From positions 55,085,492 to 55,149,491 of the forward strand of contig CM054155.1 of the NCBI GenBank assembly GCA_028751875.1: DNA of 64,000 nt, given 5' to 3'. The stretch is from Rapana venosa. Taxonomy: Eukaryota > Mollusca > Gastropoda > Neogastropoda > Muricidae. The notes below the pieces were generated by a model that ran no database searches, had not been told where the DNA came from, and worked only from the letters and a program-made list of their open reading frames with translations. Positions within the stretch are counted from its first letter, which is position 1; the number at the start of each line of letters is the position of its first letter. The position numbers and the translations under genes are program-made. Of the stretch, positions 23,110-35,190 are shown piece after piece.

Positions 23110-23337
23110 AGGCCTTTGAAGTTGTGGACCTTCCATCCACACCTACACCCATTGAAGTCACCTTGGTGGGTCTCTGTATAAGTATGTGAGTGTTCATATG
23201 GACTCTGCAGTGTACATGTAATGAATCAGAAGTGGAACAGATTGGCAAAAACACAAGAAATGCTCAGTCCAACCATCAAATCCTTCTCCCTACCAGGAGA
23301 AAAAAATTAGGAGAGGGCAAGATAGACAAAGCCAAAC
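23110..23337. other. Non-coding spacer
   Basis: No feature recognised. Confidence 0.4.
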
Positions 23338-23440
23338 ACACATATGTGTGTGTGTGCGCGTGTGCGCACATGTGTGTGAATAAATAAATGAATAAATAAA
23401 TAATAGATAAACGCACACACACATATATATATATATATAT
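23338..23440. repeat. Microsatellites (GT)n, (AATA)n and (AT)n
   Basis: Successive short simple repeats. The final (AT)n run is the likely target of the next element. Confidence 0.9.
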
Positions 23441-24298
23441 TTTTTTTTTTGCTGCCTCATCTTCTGTGACTTCCCCGTCCCTGCTGTTCCCACGCCGCTC
23501 ATTCCAATCTCCCCTCCCACAGCCATACCCAGATTCGTTAAGTCTCATCCTCACAGTCGGAGGTCCACAGGGAGCCCATCACTATCAGGCCGCCGTAAGG
23601 CCACCAGCCATAGGGGCCCTGCACTGCTGCTGGGTCACTTTGGTGGTGTTCAGTGGTGCCTGTTCTGAGCTAACATACGCGGGACACCACCTACTAAGCC
23701 CCCTACTAACGACAATATTAGCTCAGTCGCGGAGCCAGACTGAGTGAGTTGCCCACCTGAGGTGGCAACCACCACAGCGTCCCTCCAACGACCGTCCCCC
23801 GCGAACCTCCAACCCCAAAGGCCCTGTAACAAACTCGTCACAGGCACAGAAGTGAATGGGCAAACCGAATCTGAGTCACCATGAGACCAGAGCAACTGCG
23901 ACCACCGAATCAGAGACTTTTTTTTAAATATTTCATGATAATCAATGACAATGAGGATGACATAATTATGCTTCTGTGGAAGTGCAGATGCGTTGAGACT
24001 ACTTGACAGGGTTGTACTCTACGCTTACTATCATAATATATCCCGGAGTCAACTGGGCCCGAGAGATACAGACACCTGCAGTCTTGGTCAGGTAATTTGA
24101 GCAACACTCTCAAACTCGCATCCTTTAAATGGATGAAGCTCGACTGTGTGGTCCCAGTCTTCCTACTGAGCCCACAGCACACTCACTCTGGGTAGAAGCC
24201 GGCCGGAGTCCGAAAAATCCATATGACTCTTATGGGAATCGAACCCGCGACCTTCCAGTCCGTAACCCAAGGCGCTAACCACTTCGCCATGGCGGCTG
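23441..24298 (-). mobile_element. Long tRNA-headed SINE (family L), copy 2
   Basis: Similar to copy 1 over its whole length, with the same head, body and poly-A end. ATATATAT sequence lies on both sides, consistent with an AT-rich target duplication that cannot be told from the local microsatellite. Confidence 0.85.
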
Positions 24299-24372
24299 AT
24301 ATATATATCTTTATATATTTATTTATTTATATTTATATATATAAAATAAATATAAAATATATAAAAAGAAAA

Positions 24373-24510
24373 GGCAAAAATAATGGCTGCTTCTCCATCT
24401 GTCTGTCATCTGTCTGTGTGTTTATCTTTCCCTGTCTGTCTGAGTCACCCTATCATATGATCAGGGACACACAGGGAAAGACAGATGAAGAAGTAACCAT
24501 TACTTTTGCC
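24373..24510. mobile_element. Palindromic MITE-like element
   Basis: The left end GGCAAAAATAATGG is answered by CCATTACTTTTGCC at the right end. Complementarity continues inward through CTTCTCCATCTGTC and its partner, so the 138 bp would fold into one long imperfect hairpin. No coding capacity. This suggests a small non-autonomous DNA transposon, although the superfamily cannot be told. Confidence 0.6.
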
Positions 24511-24734
24511 TTTTTTTCTTACGTTGTTTATACAGTTATATATTGTATATTGCTCCGTTGCTCTTATGTTGATTCCTTGTTTGGAAATGTATAAGTAAAA
24601 CAACAAACACATATTGTGCAGATAAACTTCTCCACCCTACCTCGCCTGTTTACTCTTTCTTGTTATACAGCTACTGCCATACTAACTATATGAACAACAT
24701 AATTACGACAACATTAATGAGAGAGAGAGTTTGT

Positions 24735-24751
24735 ATATATATATATAATAT

Positions 24752-24807
<56 letters not shown>

Positions 24808-24835
24808 ATATATATATATTTGTATATCTATAATA
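24735..24835. repeat. (AT)n microsatellite
   Basis: About 90 bp of AT repeats with AATA interruptions. Confidence 0.95.
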
Positions 24836-24944
24836 TGAGTGTGTGTTTGATGGGTATTCTGGGTTATTTTCAACTACCAGTAAACATAATTATTTTTGTG
24901 CAAAGCTACTCCCCAAATAAAAAAAAATTGGGGAGGGGAGGGGA

Positions 24945-25783
24945 CCAGCCACAATGGTGTAGTGGTTAGCGCCGTGGATTTCGGACTGGAAGGTCGTGGG
25001 TTCGAATCCTATAAGTGTCATAGGGACTTTTCGGAATCTAGCCGACTTCTACCCAGGGTCAGTGTGTTGTGGGACCACCCAGTCGAGCTTCATCTACTTT
25101 ATGGAAGCTAGTTTGAGAGTGTTGCTCAAATTACCTGACCAACACTGCAGGTGTTTGTATCTCTTTGGCCTGGTTAACTCTGGGATATATTATGATAGTA
25201 AGCGTAGAGTACAACCCTGTCAAGTAGTCTCTGCAAGCACATGCACCTTTACAGAAGCATCATTACGTCATCCTCATTGTCATTGATCAACGTTGAATTT
25301 TTTTTTAATTGCCTCTGATTGGTGGTTCTATTTGCTCTGGTCTCATGGTGACCTCAGATTTGATTTTCCAATACATTTCTGTGCCTGTGGTGAGTTTGTG
25401 TCAAAGCCCTTGGGGTTGGAGGTTCAGGGGGGCGTATTTGGAGAGACGTTGTGGTGGCTGCCACCTGGGGTGGGCCACTTACTCAGTCTGGTTCCGCTAC
25501 TGAGCTAATACTATCGTTAGTAGAGGGCTTAGTAGTTGGTGTCCTGGTATGTTAGATCAGAACAGGCACCACTGAACACCACCAAACTGACCCAGCAGCA
25601 GTACAGGGGCCCTCTGGCTGGTGGCTCCAAGGCGGCCTGATATTGATAGGCGCAATGTGAACTTCCGACCCTGGGGATGAGACATAATAGTCTGGGTACG
25701 GCTGTGGCGGGGATTTTGGGATGAGGGGCATGGGAAGGGCATGACAGGAGGTCACAGAAGATGAGGCAGCAAAAAGAAAAAAA
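24945..25783 (+). mobile_element. Long tRNA-headed SINE (family L), copy 3
   Basis: Opposite orientation to copies 1 and 2. The head has GTGGTTAGCGCC and GGTTCGAATCC near 24960-25010, and the element ends in GATGAGGCAGC plus A-rich tail at about 25760-25783. It is more diverged from copies 1 and 2 than they are from each other. Confidence 0.8.
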
Positions 25784-27150
25784 TGTGTGGGAAGTAGGTG
25801 ACTAAGCAATGCATAAAAAAACAACTCCAAAACATAGAAGCTGCATAATAAAATCTTCGATGAAATAGCCTAGATCTACTACGTCAGCTAGGGATGTGTA
25901 CCCATTGCTGCGATTTTTGTAGATCTAGAAGTCGCAAAGGCTGTATCAAGTATGATGCTGTGTGGAAACTGGGGAGATACTCTATAGAGTTTTCATACAT
26001 TGCATTGTCCTGTTAATTTATTATAGCTTTGGGTTTATTTGCTGAGCTATTGGCAGGTAACTTTCTTTATCATTTGTTCCTTTGTTCGAATTTACAAATG
26101 TCCGTCTGCTCAACCGATTTGTCTTTTGCTAGACTTTGGATACTAGTGTTGGGGCCGACTTTAGGAACAATGTGCAACATCTAAGCTACGACTTCAATTA
26201 CGTCATAAAAGTTAAAGAGACGCTACACCAAGGTGTGTTCAGCTTCAATGAAGCAGTACACAAAGTCCCACTGTGTAGTCTACATGCCATTTATTGGATG
26301 ATTAGGCGTTCCTCGGCTAACATATGGGGAGGGGGGAGGGGGATCACCAACAAAATGCACTCTGTCTCACTAATCAATCTGAGAATCACTCTGAGACCAT
26401 AAATACTCACTGGACGAGAAGTTCACGGGTATAGTTATTTTCAAGTACCTTGCCAAAGAGGCAGACACACTTTTGACTTCAGAGGAATTTTAGGCCTGAA
26501 TCCCCTTTCAGTCGAACTCTAATGCTGACCTCTTTGCTTCCCAGTTAAATGCACAAGTGGCTGGTCCATTATGTAGCTTACAGACCTGAACCATGGACCC
26601 ATGCAAAAGATGCAAGCTCATGAGGCAGCAGGTATGGACATAAGAAAATATGGAGACCACAGTACAAGGATTGCTGCCACCAGTGCAATGACCTACTCTT
26701 CTGAAAGACAGAACAGGCTTTAACGTGTAACACGATGTTCTGTGTGTGTCAACACATGAGACTCTAGCTACTATTTCATCCTCATGACTTTTCTGAGAGT
26801 AGAGTTGGTACTGATGTTAAATTCAGAGGAAAACAACCCGCAAACGGGTATGTTAGTGGTGGCTGTAATCTATGCCTTCAGGTTGCATGCCCAATGCTCT
26901 AACCACTAGACAATTCCCCCTTCCCTTTTTTGAGGCTGTGGTAGTTTTTATTTTGTCAGTAATGTCTATGATATTAATTGTGATGATTTGCTATATGGTA
27001 TTGTTCCTAATATGTTTCTTACCTCATTGTTCCTATTTAAAGTTTCATTGTTTTGAAAATCTATATTAAATGCTTTCTATTACATTATGAGCTTTATTTT
27101 TCTGTCCTTCAATGAATTTAAACATCAATAAACAACATTCAGATCATTTA
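25784..27150. other. Upstream region of the gene, non-coding
   Basis: No convincing exon or full repeat. A relic tRNA-like SINE head sits at 26866-26925. The short open frames here carry no motifs. Confidence 0.4.
26866..26925 (-). mobile_element. Relic of a tRNA-derived SINE head
   Basis: The minus strand contains TCTAGTGGTTAGAGCATTGG, a good A box, but I find no intact B box or core. A decayed SINE head is the simplest explanation. Confidence 0.4.
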
Positions 27151-27164
27151 ACCTTTTATGTGTT

Positions 27165-27545
27165 TTGCCACATTTGTGTTTATGGTGTGAAACAGATTAT
27201 TTAACAGCTCCTTGTAACGGATCTACTTACATTGCACTCATGCTTTTATTTCTGCTTCAAATGATTCAATAAAACCATTCGCCAACTTATCTAAGGACAC
27301 AACCAACAGTTACAGAAATTTCTGTACACCCCCTTTTAGTAGATTTTGCCACATTGGTGTATGGGTGGGAACAAATGATATTTACACAACTCCATGCACA
27401 CGGAGACTAGGTGTAAAAAGACACATCAATGCTTATTCATTTCTGGCTAAGTCAAATAATTTCAATAAAAACAAGAAAACGTTCTGCTATAACGTTATCG
27501 TAAAGTTGAACACAACCAAACAGTTACAGAATTTGCTGTGACGGG
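27165..27545. repeat. Diverged tandem duplication (~187 bp unit) upstream of exon 1
   Basis: The segment from GTTTTGCCACATTTGTGTT to CAACAGTTACAGAAATT is repeated with substitutions and indels from GATTTTGCCACATTGGTGTA (about 27347) to ACAGTTACAGAATTTGC. It ends about 120 bp before the predicted start codon. Confidence 0.7.
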
Positions 27546-27667
27546 AACTCCAGAATTTTCGTTCTTCTCAGATCTGAGAAACCAAACTGCTCTGTCCAGT
27601 CCTGATTTTTGTGGGATGTTTTCCAAGCCTGTTGCAATAATGTAGTTTACCAGCTGACGGGAAAATT

Positions 27668-27728
27668 ATGAGCATGGGTCAGTTTAAGTTCACAGCAGGC
27701 CTGCTATCTCTTTGGGCTTTGGGCTCTG
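27668..27728 (+). CDS. Exon 1 of secreted Cys-rich two-module protein (signal peptide)
   Basis: ATG at 27668 opens a short frame encoding a hydrophobic leader (core TAGLLSLWALGSG), followed directly by a consensus donor, G|GTGAGT, at 27729. The second ATG (27674) has a better start context (A at -3, G at +4), so translation may begin there. One nucleotide is left at the exon end (phase 1). It pairs exactly with the acceptor phase of exon 2 to make a valine codon, giving a plausible cleavage site after VMA. The leader directs the protein to the secretory pathway. No TATA box stands out upstream. Confidence 0.7.
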
Positions 27729-28014
27729 GTGAGTAGGAGTCTATATTTTGCTTTAAAAAAATTATTAGTCCAGAAGCAAGGTAGCACTAATTATTGAAAT
27801 GCGTACAACAAAGCAATGCCTATATTAGTTTGTTTTCTTCCCTTTGGGGAAAATGTGACATACCACTTATAAAGCCCACAATAGGGCCTAGATTGACTAT
27901 ATATATGTATGTATATATATATATATATATATATTTATTTATTTATTTATCTATAATTATATATATATGTGTGTGTGTATGTGTCCTTTATTATTATTTT
28001 ATTTATTCTTTTAT
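27729..28014 (+). other. Intron 1, 5' part with AT microsatellite
   Basis: Intronic DNA with a (TA)n/(TTTA)n/(TG)n tract at 27896-27985. Confidence 0.6.
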
Positions 28015-28270
28015 ATCAAGGATAATGGAATAAGCACTCATGTGCTTTTTTTTACATTCAGTCCCCGTGTGTATGCAGTTTTGTCAATTTTGTCATCTGT
28101 TTCCACCAGGACATAATGGCCTGCTCTTCCAAAAAGCGGACCAGGATTAAACGTGTGCCCAAGATGTTCTGCACATGTTCGAACACGGGTCTCGGTTTAT
28201 AGTCTCATCCGAAGGACTTTGACACTCAGTTTGATTTTTTTGTCAAACTGGGAAGAAAGGGCCTGCGCAA
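28015..28270 (-). mobile_element. SINE family 4, headless copy in intron 1
   Basis: The minus strand carries the core CCTTCGGATGAGACTATAAA and the tail GCACATGAGTGCTTATTCCA followed by ATAAAAGAATAAA. The tRNA head is missing, so the copy is 5'-truncated. Confidence 0.8.
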
Positions 28271-28299
28271 GCATGCCAGTATTTTCCTTTTTTTTGACT

Positions 28300-28520
28300 C
28301 CTCAGCTTTGGTCATCTGTTCCCACTGGAACATCCTGATCTACTATTTCAACCACTGGCACATACTGGTCTACTATTTCAAAGGCAGAACAGGTTTAACA
28401 TGCGCACAAGATGTTATGCATAAGTTAACACACATGGCCTTCATTTATAGTCTCATCAGGACTCTCAGTGGAGTGGGCTTGGCATTGAAAGTGGTGGTAG
28501 CTCAAATCTGATGTCAATTC
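28300..28520 (-). mobile_element. SINE family 4, older partial copy in intron 1
   Basis: A degraded second copy next to the first, same orientation, with GATGAGACTATAAATGAAGG and a short internal duplication (28330-28380). The tail is lacking. Confidence 0.6.
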
Positions 28521-29114
28521 CAGGCCATCAAGATTGTGAGCACAATGTTTAACTTCCAGGATATCCCATCCATCCCCTCCTCCCATTGACATCATTACTA
28601 GTTACCCTACAACAAAATCGTTAAAAATAAGCCAAGCATACAATGGACTTTTCATCCACAATAAAAAGTTTCTTCTGCCAACTTTGCCAAACAACAATAA
28701 ATAACATTACTCCTCAATCCATTTTGCATAATATATGTAAGCTTGCATACATCAGGACATTGTCATTTTGCTCAAAGTTCCTTTAGTTAGGATAAATCTA
28801 CACAATAGGCCTAAGTAGACTGGTGCAAATATACTCAGAGAGAAGATTTAATGAGGAATTTAAAAATGGAAATTGCCTTGTATGTCAGCCAAGCAGGCAA
28901 AACTGCAGAGTTTGATTTGCAAAAGATATTATGTCTGTTATGTCTCTTTGGGCCTAGTGTGATCTCCATTGTATTGTTGTTGACATTTGCATAAGATAGT
29001 CTAGTTTGTGCATTCAAACTAAATTGATTGACTGCAGAACCAGTGCTTTTTTCAAAGCACACCCTTCTGGTTTTGGGTTGTGTTTCCTTTCGTGCCGCAT
29101 ATTCCTTTGATGGC
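28521..29114. other. Intron 1, unassigned
   Basis: No exon or repeat recognised. Confidence 0.4.
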
Positions 29115-30390
29115 TCATGTTGTGCTGTCACCACAATGCTCATTTCAACATCTCTACACTAGCCACACCTATACCTGTCACTTCAATTGTCAGAAATTCA
29201 CAAGGAGCGTATCAACTTATTAGCCAGAAAGGCCCTGTACTGCTTCGGGGTCACTTTGGTGGTATTCAGTGGTCGTCTTACAAGCTTACTTACTCATGTA
29301 GGACATTTTCTTGTTCTGAACTAGCTGAAGACATTCAGATATGCAACGCCAGTCCAAAAGTGATTGGAAATTAGTTTAAACTGCTAAGCACATCACTTTA
29401 TATCAACATTAATGATGAAATACGACATTAATAGAAGTATCTATCAAAGGAGACCCCCAATTGAAACTGTGTACATAAGAGTACTCCTCAACTTTACCGG
29501 GTAATCTTTTGAGTTGGACCAAGTTTGCACTCTTGTTTGCTTTGCAATTTGCAGTTATGGTATTGGCTGCACACCTGGTAAAGGAATAGAGAAATCAGAG
29601 ACATTTCTTTCAGCATTAAACAACTGCAAATATATTTAGTTGAAGACTAAATGATATTCAGTGGAACAAATCACTCACAGGGAAAAAGCCTTCACCTTGC
29701 TCTGGCCTTCTGTCATTTAATATAAACAATACACAGCGGGAACTGGAAGTTTTCGAACTAGGGGAGTTTTCTCTTTGTTGGGCCTGTCTACTTTACAACA
29801 ACAACCACTTAACAACACCACACAGTACCAGCCAAGCCCCCTTCTGATAATGTTTTGTTATGGTGTCAGGCTGAATAAAGCACCATTATAGGGTGGTGGC
29901 CACCACAACGTCCTTCCAGTGACCTTTTCCTACAAACCTCCAACCCCAAAGGCGTTGACACTAACTCACCACAGGCACAGGAGTGTATGCAAATCTGAAT
30001 CTGAGATAATTATGATGTCAGAGCTATTGTAACTTCTGAATCAGGGGCAGTGTTATTGTATAGTAGTGATGACAAAATAATGATGAAATGATGTTGTTAT
30101 TGAAGTGCATGTACTATAAACCGGTTTAACAGAACTGTACTCTCTTCTTCCTATCATAATGAATCCTGGTGTCTATCATACCTGAGAAATACAGACTCCT
30201 GCAGCATTGGTCAGGAAATATGAGTAATATTCTTAACATCATAACTGTAAAGAGAATGAAGGATGATTGTGTGGTCTCAATCTTCCCAATTTCAAATTCA
30301 CATTTGGTAGATGTTTCCCCTTCACCTATCATAATCTTGTAGATCATTTGGGCACCACTGCAGTTTTTGCAAATGGCTGCCTCCACTCTT
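29115..30390 (-). mobile_element. Ancient copy of long SINE family L, in pieces
   Basis: Two blocks (about 29115-29300 and 29890-30390) align with the body of family L (shared words include GGTCACTTTGGTGGT, CCTCCAACCCCAAAGGC and CACCACAGGCACA). About 590 bp of unrelated DNA lies between them. Divergence is much higher than among the three copies at 20-26 kb, so the family is old. The tRNA head is no longer recognisable. Confidence 0.65.
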
Positions 30391-31002
30391 GGTCCTCAGC
30401 TTTCCATAGCAACTCATTCCACTCAAGGCTAGTCCACTGTCTGATGTCTTCAAATCATTTTGTCTGTCTGCATCTTTGTCTCTCTTCCCGTACTGGTCCC
30501 CGTAGAACAGTCTTGGTCAGTCCAGATGTTCTTGTGATGTGCTTGTATGACTTCACTTTGCATTTGTTTCACTTAAGTCGCGAGCACTTCATATAGTCTA
30601 ATGGAGTTTTTAATTCTGGTTTTCACTTCCACATTCATGACAGCTCTGTCAATAGACCATTCTTGCTGTAATGCATGGAAATGGTTATAATTTGGATAGT
30701 CATTTTGGTTTAAGACTACTTGACTAATATGCCCTACTTCCATAATGTGGCCTGGGGAAATATAAAAATGTGCAGTGTTAATGCTTTTGAACCTACCTCT
30801 TTGATGTGAAAGTTACTCAATTTGACGGTTCCCGTTTTGCCATGGAGTGCGAACAGTTCATTCTTTGTAGGAGCTGGTTACAGCCTGAGAACTGGTACCT
30901 ACCTTTCTCTTTGATGTGATTAAAGTTTCTTATAGAAGGAATTTCGTCATTGAAGTATGTTGTTGTGACTAGTAGTTATGACTGATTTTGTTCTGCTTTC
31001 AG
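30391..31002. other. Intron 1, 3' part
   Basis: Mostly unassigned; 30720-30890 may be another very decayed piece of SINE family L. It ends in a good acceptor: a branch-like TGACTGAT, then TTCTGCTTTCAG ending at 31002. Confidence 0.45.
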
Positions 31003-31403
31003 TGATGGCCAATGAAGAAGGAGGTCTTTACTTTTGCCTACCCAGCACAACTTCATGGAAAACTGGGGACACTGTCAAGATTCAGTTCATGTTATATAGC
31101 TTCAAGTTTCCATCAATGTGTGAAAGGGGCACAAATGGGCTAGTGAATTTTGAAAGCAGCACAGATGGCTCGTTTTACAGGAGGCAGTGTGGTACAGGTG
31201 ATATCCGGCAGAATGGAGCATGTTCCTTTACTTCTGGCAGACTGGGTTGTGGCTGCACAAGGAAATATTATGGCTTCTACTTCTTGGAATACAACTTCGT
31301 CTTCACTGCTAATGGACACCGATTTTGGAGAACAAATGTAGCCTGCGTTGACAGGATGGAGAAGGTGCTCTCTATTTCAAAGGCGAAGGCTGTGTCTATT
31401 TGC
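31003..31403 (+). CDS. Exon 2: first cysteine-rich Ig-like module
   Basis: The exon begins after TTCTGCTTTCAG and ends at the donor GTAAGT (31404). It encodes about 134 residues with eight cysteines, including YFC, SMC, RQC, GAC, the pair GCGCT, VAC and SIC. Spacing and flanking residues match those of exon 3 (GCKCT; LIC, EGC, PLC, HDC, LDC), so both encode the same kind of module. Alternating hydrophobic residues (VKIQFMLY, YNFVFTA) suggest beta-strands of an Ig-like sandwich. That fold is my inference. The frame joins exon 1 correctly. The exon ends in phase 0, which does not fit the best acceptor of exon 3. I do not recognise a named family. Confidence 0.8.
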
Positions 31404-31939
31404 GTAAGTCGAAATGTGTAGTTTTGTATGTGAGCCTGCATGCGTGTACGTGCATGTGTGTGCGTTTGTGTTTAAATCCATTCAATGTCACTTCACAAGT
31501 TATGATAGTAGACAAAGAAGAGGGGGAAGCTGGTAGTGTATGGGGAAAAGAATCTGAACTTATCTATAATGATAATAAATGTGCATCACTGATCTACTGA
31601 GCTATGATAAACAGGGAATAAAGTGCATTTCGGAACTCTACCTAAAAAAACAAACTATTGACAACAATGAAAAAGAGTAGACGAATTTTAATTACTCAAT
31701 CACATTCAATAGTAAGGAAAACATATCTAAAAGCAATCTGAAAAAAACTTTGTCAGATATTTAAAAAAAAAATGAAATGCCACCCCTTGCAAACAATACT
31801 TAATGATCAAAAAGAACTTTCAGACACTGTATTGGAGCACCTGTTAAAGTCAAAGTAATCATAATAATGCAGGAATAGGACTAGGATTTTTGTCTTGGAA
31901 CAATTCAGTATCCACCAACAAACCAAAGAAATAGTACAC
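31404..31939 (+). other. Intron 2, 5' part
   Basis: No exon or repeat recognised after the donor. Confidence 0.5.
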
Positions 31940-33641
31940 TTAATAATAATATAATAATAAATAGAATTTATACAGCGCTATATCTTGCAGAGACAAATCA
32001 ATGCGTTTGCACTTAACTCATTCTTAAACAGCTATACAACCAGTAACATATAATAGTTCCAACAAGTCCAAATGTGCACGCACATGCACACTTACACACA
32101 CAGACACACACACACACAGGTCACACACCCTGGCTGGGTGATAGAATCTCTGCTGTTGAAGGCAGGGAAAAGCTATGAGATGAAGCAGGAGAGGCTTGAA
32201 ATAAAGATGTCTTGAGACTGGCTTTTAAAGTGTCACAAGAAGGCTTTGGCGAAGAGAGAGAGGGAGGTCATTCCAGATCGATGGACCAGAAATAGAGAAA
32301 GAGTGATGGCCAACGGTGGATTGGTTGAAACGAGGTATTCGTAAGGACAAGCTATCTGAAGCAGAGCGCAGGGAACAAGAAGGAGTGTACAAGTGAAGAC
32401 ATTCACAGAGATAGGAGGGTGCTGTTTTGTGGAAACATTTGTAACAGAGAGTACTGATCTTATAGTTTACTCTCTGTGGCATTGGCAGCCGGTGGAGAGA
32501 TCGTAAGAGAGGGGTAATGTGCTCAGATTTTTTTCTTTGTGAGGACTAGTCAAGCTGCAGAGTTTTGTATACGTTGAAGGGAGTAGATTGATGATGCTGG
32601 CAGGCCAGCCAACAGAGAATTGCAAAAGTCCAGACATAAAAGAATGAGAGACGTAACGAGTTTGGATGTTGCATCTGTGGACAGGTACTTTTGAATTGCA
32701 CTAATACACTGTAATTGATAGTAGTATGACTGACAGGTCTGGATGATTAATTTTTGCATATAGAGTGTGTTGTCAATAATGACCCCTAGATATTTCACAG
32801 CAGTGGATAGAGGGACTCATGCATTGCCAAATTGTATTGAAGCTGTTGTAATGGAAGAGAGTTTGTGTTTGGTCCCTACAATCATGGTTTCTGTTTTATC
32901 TGCATTTAGCTGTAACTTATTCTGTATCATCCAATTTTGAATAGCTTGAAAGGAGTGGGCCATAGTTGTCAGGAGAGAAGGCAGATTTTCAGGAGTGTCG
33001 CTGCTTAGAATCTGAGAATCATCTGCATAAAAATGATGCTTGATCTGATGACGGTTAATTATATGTGACAATGGAGAAGTGTAGAGGGTGAAAAGAACAG
33101 GGCCAGAACAGATCTCTGTGGAACGCTACATTCGAATCTGGCAGGTACTGACTGAATCTTCTTTACAGTGACTGTCTATAATCGGTCGATAAGGTCTGAA
33201 CTAAACAAGTTAAGGGCTGTATCAGTAATACCAAACGTTTTTTGAAGACAGTAGAAAAGAATAGAGTAGTCAATAGCGTCAAAAGCTGCAGATAAGTCGA
33301 GTAGAGTGAGAAGGGAGATTTTCCGTGAGTCAGAAGAGAGTGAAAGTTAGTTTAAGGTGTGGAAAAGGGTAGTTTCAGTGCTGTTTTTGACGCGATAGGC
33401 AGACTGAAACGCAGGAAGGAGACTGTTGTAGAGAAGGTGGTGGTTGAGCTGTTTTAGAACAACTTTTTCAAGGATTTTAGAGATAAAAGATAGGTTAGAA
33501 ACAGGTCTATAGTTCTTCAGAATGTTGGGGTCAAGGTAATGCTTTTGAGTAGAGGTGTGACTATAGCAGTTTTAGAGCTGAAGGAACATTTCCAGAAACA
33601 AGAGATAAGTTTATTATTTTCGTGATAGTGGCTATATGACG

Positions 33642-33779
33642 GTGGATCGGTGGTCTAGAGGTAACGCGCCTGTCTAGAAAGCGAAAAGTCCGGGTCTGAA
33701 GTGTGCGGCGGTTCGTACCCCGTTTGGACCGGAAATTTTTCCCCCATCCATTAGACCATGAGTGGTGGTCTGGGCGCTA

Positions 33780-33810
<31 letters not shown>

Positions 33811-34151
33811 CGTGTGTTACACGTAATTATTTAGCGCACGTAAAAAAACCCACGGCAACGAGAGAGTTGTCCCTGGCAAAATTCTTAGAAAAAAGCCACT
33901 CTGATAGGGAAACAAATACAGCTGCAGCAAAAAAAAAAAAAAAAAAAAAAAAAAGGGTGAAAGGGTGGCGCAGCGCTAAGTGGCGACGCGTTCTCCCGCT
34001 CTCCCCGGGGAGAGCAGCCCGAATTTCACGGAGAGAAATCTGCCGTGACTTAAAGTGGTATGAAATAAAATCTGAGCGCTTTGATTTGTTGCTTTACAAG
34101 ATTCAGCGCTATATAAATTCCATACATTATTATTATTATTATTATTATTAT
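33642..34151 (+). mobile_element. tRNA-headed SINE, family 1, copy 2
   Basis: Nearly identical to copy 1 (16154-16660): I see one substitution (near 33859) and a longer internal poly-A (about 25). It has the same head, core, second segment and (ATT)n tail. It is inserted into the CR1/L2-like LINE, whose sequence continues on both sides. Confidence 0.92.
33651..33720 (+). promoter_or_regulatory. A and B boxes of SINE family 1, copy 2
   Basis: TGGTCTAGAGG (33651-33661) and GGTTCGTACCC (33710-33720), as in copy 1. Confidence 0.65.
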
Positions 34152-35190
34152 AAGTTGTGGCAGGCACAGTGCGTAAAGAGAAGCAGGTATGGGGTCAAGA
34201 TCACATGATTTTATAGTCATTCCTTTCAGTTTTATCTTGATTTATTTCTTGCTTGCTGGATGAAAGGAAAGGAGAAGAGTGCCAGTGAATTGGAAATCTG
34301 AAGTTGCAGGCTGGAAAGAAGTCTGATCCAAACTGGAGCGAATGTTGCGGACTGTGTCAGAGAGGAATGCAGAAGATAGAGAAGGAAGTTCAGAGTGGTC
34401 ATGGATACAAGGCAGGGGGCTAGCCTTTGCAGATCCAAGAACAGTACATGTGAGGGAAAAAAGAGATTTCATAGATGTGGCATCAAAAACTTCAGAAGAA
34501 TAATACTTTGTTTTTGTTGAATGAATTAAGGTTTTGACTTTGTTGATCTGTTTACGAAGAAGCTGTTTGTTTATTTCAGTTTTTGTTTTTGGCCATTGCC
34601 ACGTTAGTTGTCAGCATTTCCGTTTTAAGAGCAGGATGTCATGGTTGTACCATGATGCACATGGCCTATCAGGCAGGAAATGGTCAGTAGGAGGAGCATG
34701 CTCATCAAAGAGTTGGCTGAGGACGGTATTGTAGTGTTTAGAAGGATCAGTATGGTCAGGGATTTGTGATAGGCGTTCGGCAGCTTGGGAAAGACAAGTT
34801 TGAATATCTATGGCCTTGAGGTTGCGACAGGTAATGCACTTTTTCTTGCTGATAGGCTTTGCAATGTTGAGAAAGAACAGAATAGCAGAATGATTGGAGA
34901 GCAGTTTGTCAGTGATAGATACAGACTGAGATATGACTAGACCTTGTGAAACATTGGTAATAAACCAGTCTAAAATGTGACCTAATCTGTGTGTTGGTTC
35001 ATTTACAAGCTGGTAAAAAGAGTGATTTGACAAAGAAAGAAAAAGATGCTTGACATCAGGAGATGACTGGTTGTCGATGTGGAAGTGAATGTCTCCAAGA
35101 ATGATAAGTTTTTGGGGAGAGAGGCTGTAATGGTCAAGGAATGACTGAAACTCTTGGTGGAAAGCTGAAGATAACGTTATACAGTAAATA

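Larger units (their letters stand above)
31940..35190 (-). mobile_element. CR1/L2-like LINE in intron 2, interrupted by a SINE
   Basis: On the minus strand this runs from a truncated endonuclease region (about 35190) through the linker (34611-35033, HAPPTDHFLPDRPCASWY) and RT (33070-32820, FYADDSQ; SLILLCLDFCNSLLAGLP near 32640) to the C-terminal WNDLPLSL motif (near 32270) and a tail with GCGCTGTATAAATTCTAT and (ATT)n at 31940-31965. A family 1 SINE splits it at 33642-34151. Frames are broken, and a CA tract sits in the 3' UTR (about 32095-32120). Confidence 0.85.

Noticed and set aside
20469..23895. 77-81-codon minus-strand frame conserved between 20469-20702 and 23650-23895
   Set aside because: Both lie in copies of the long SINE that are similar along their whole length, so conservation of the frame is not evidence of selection.
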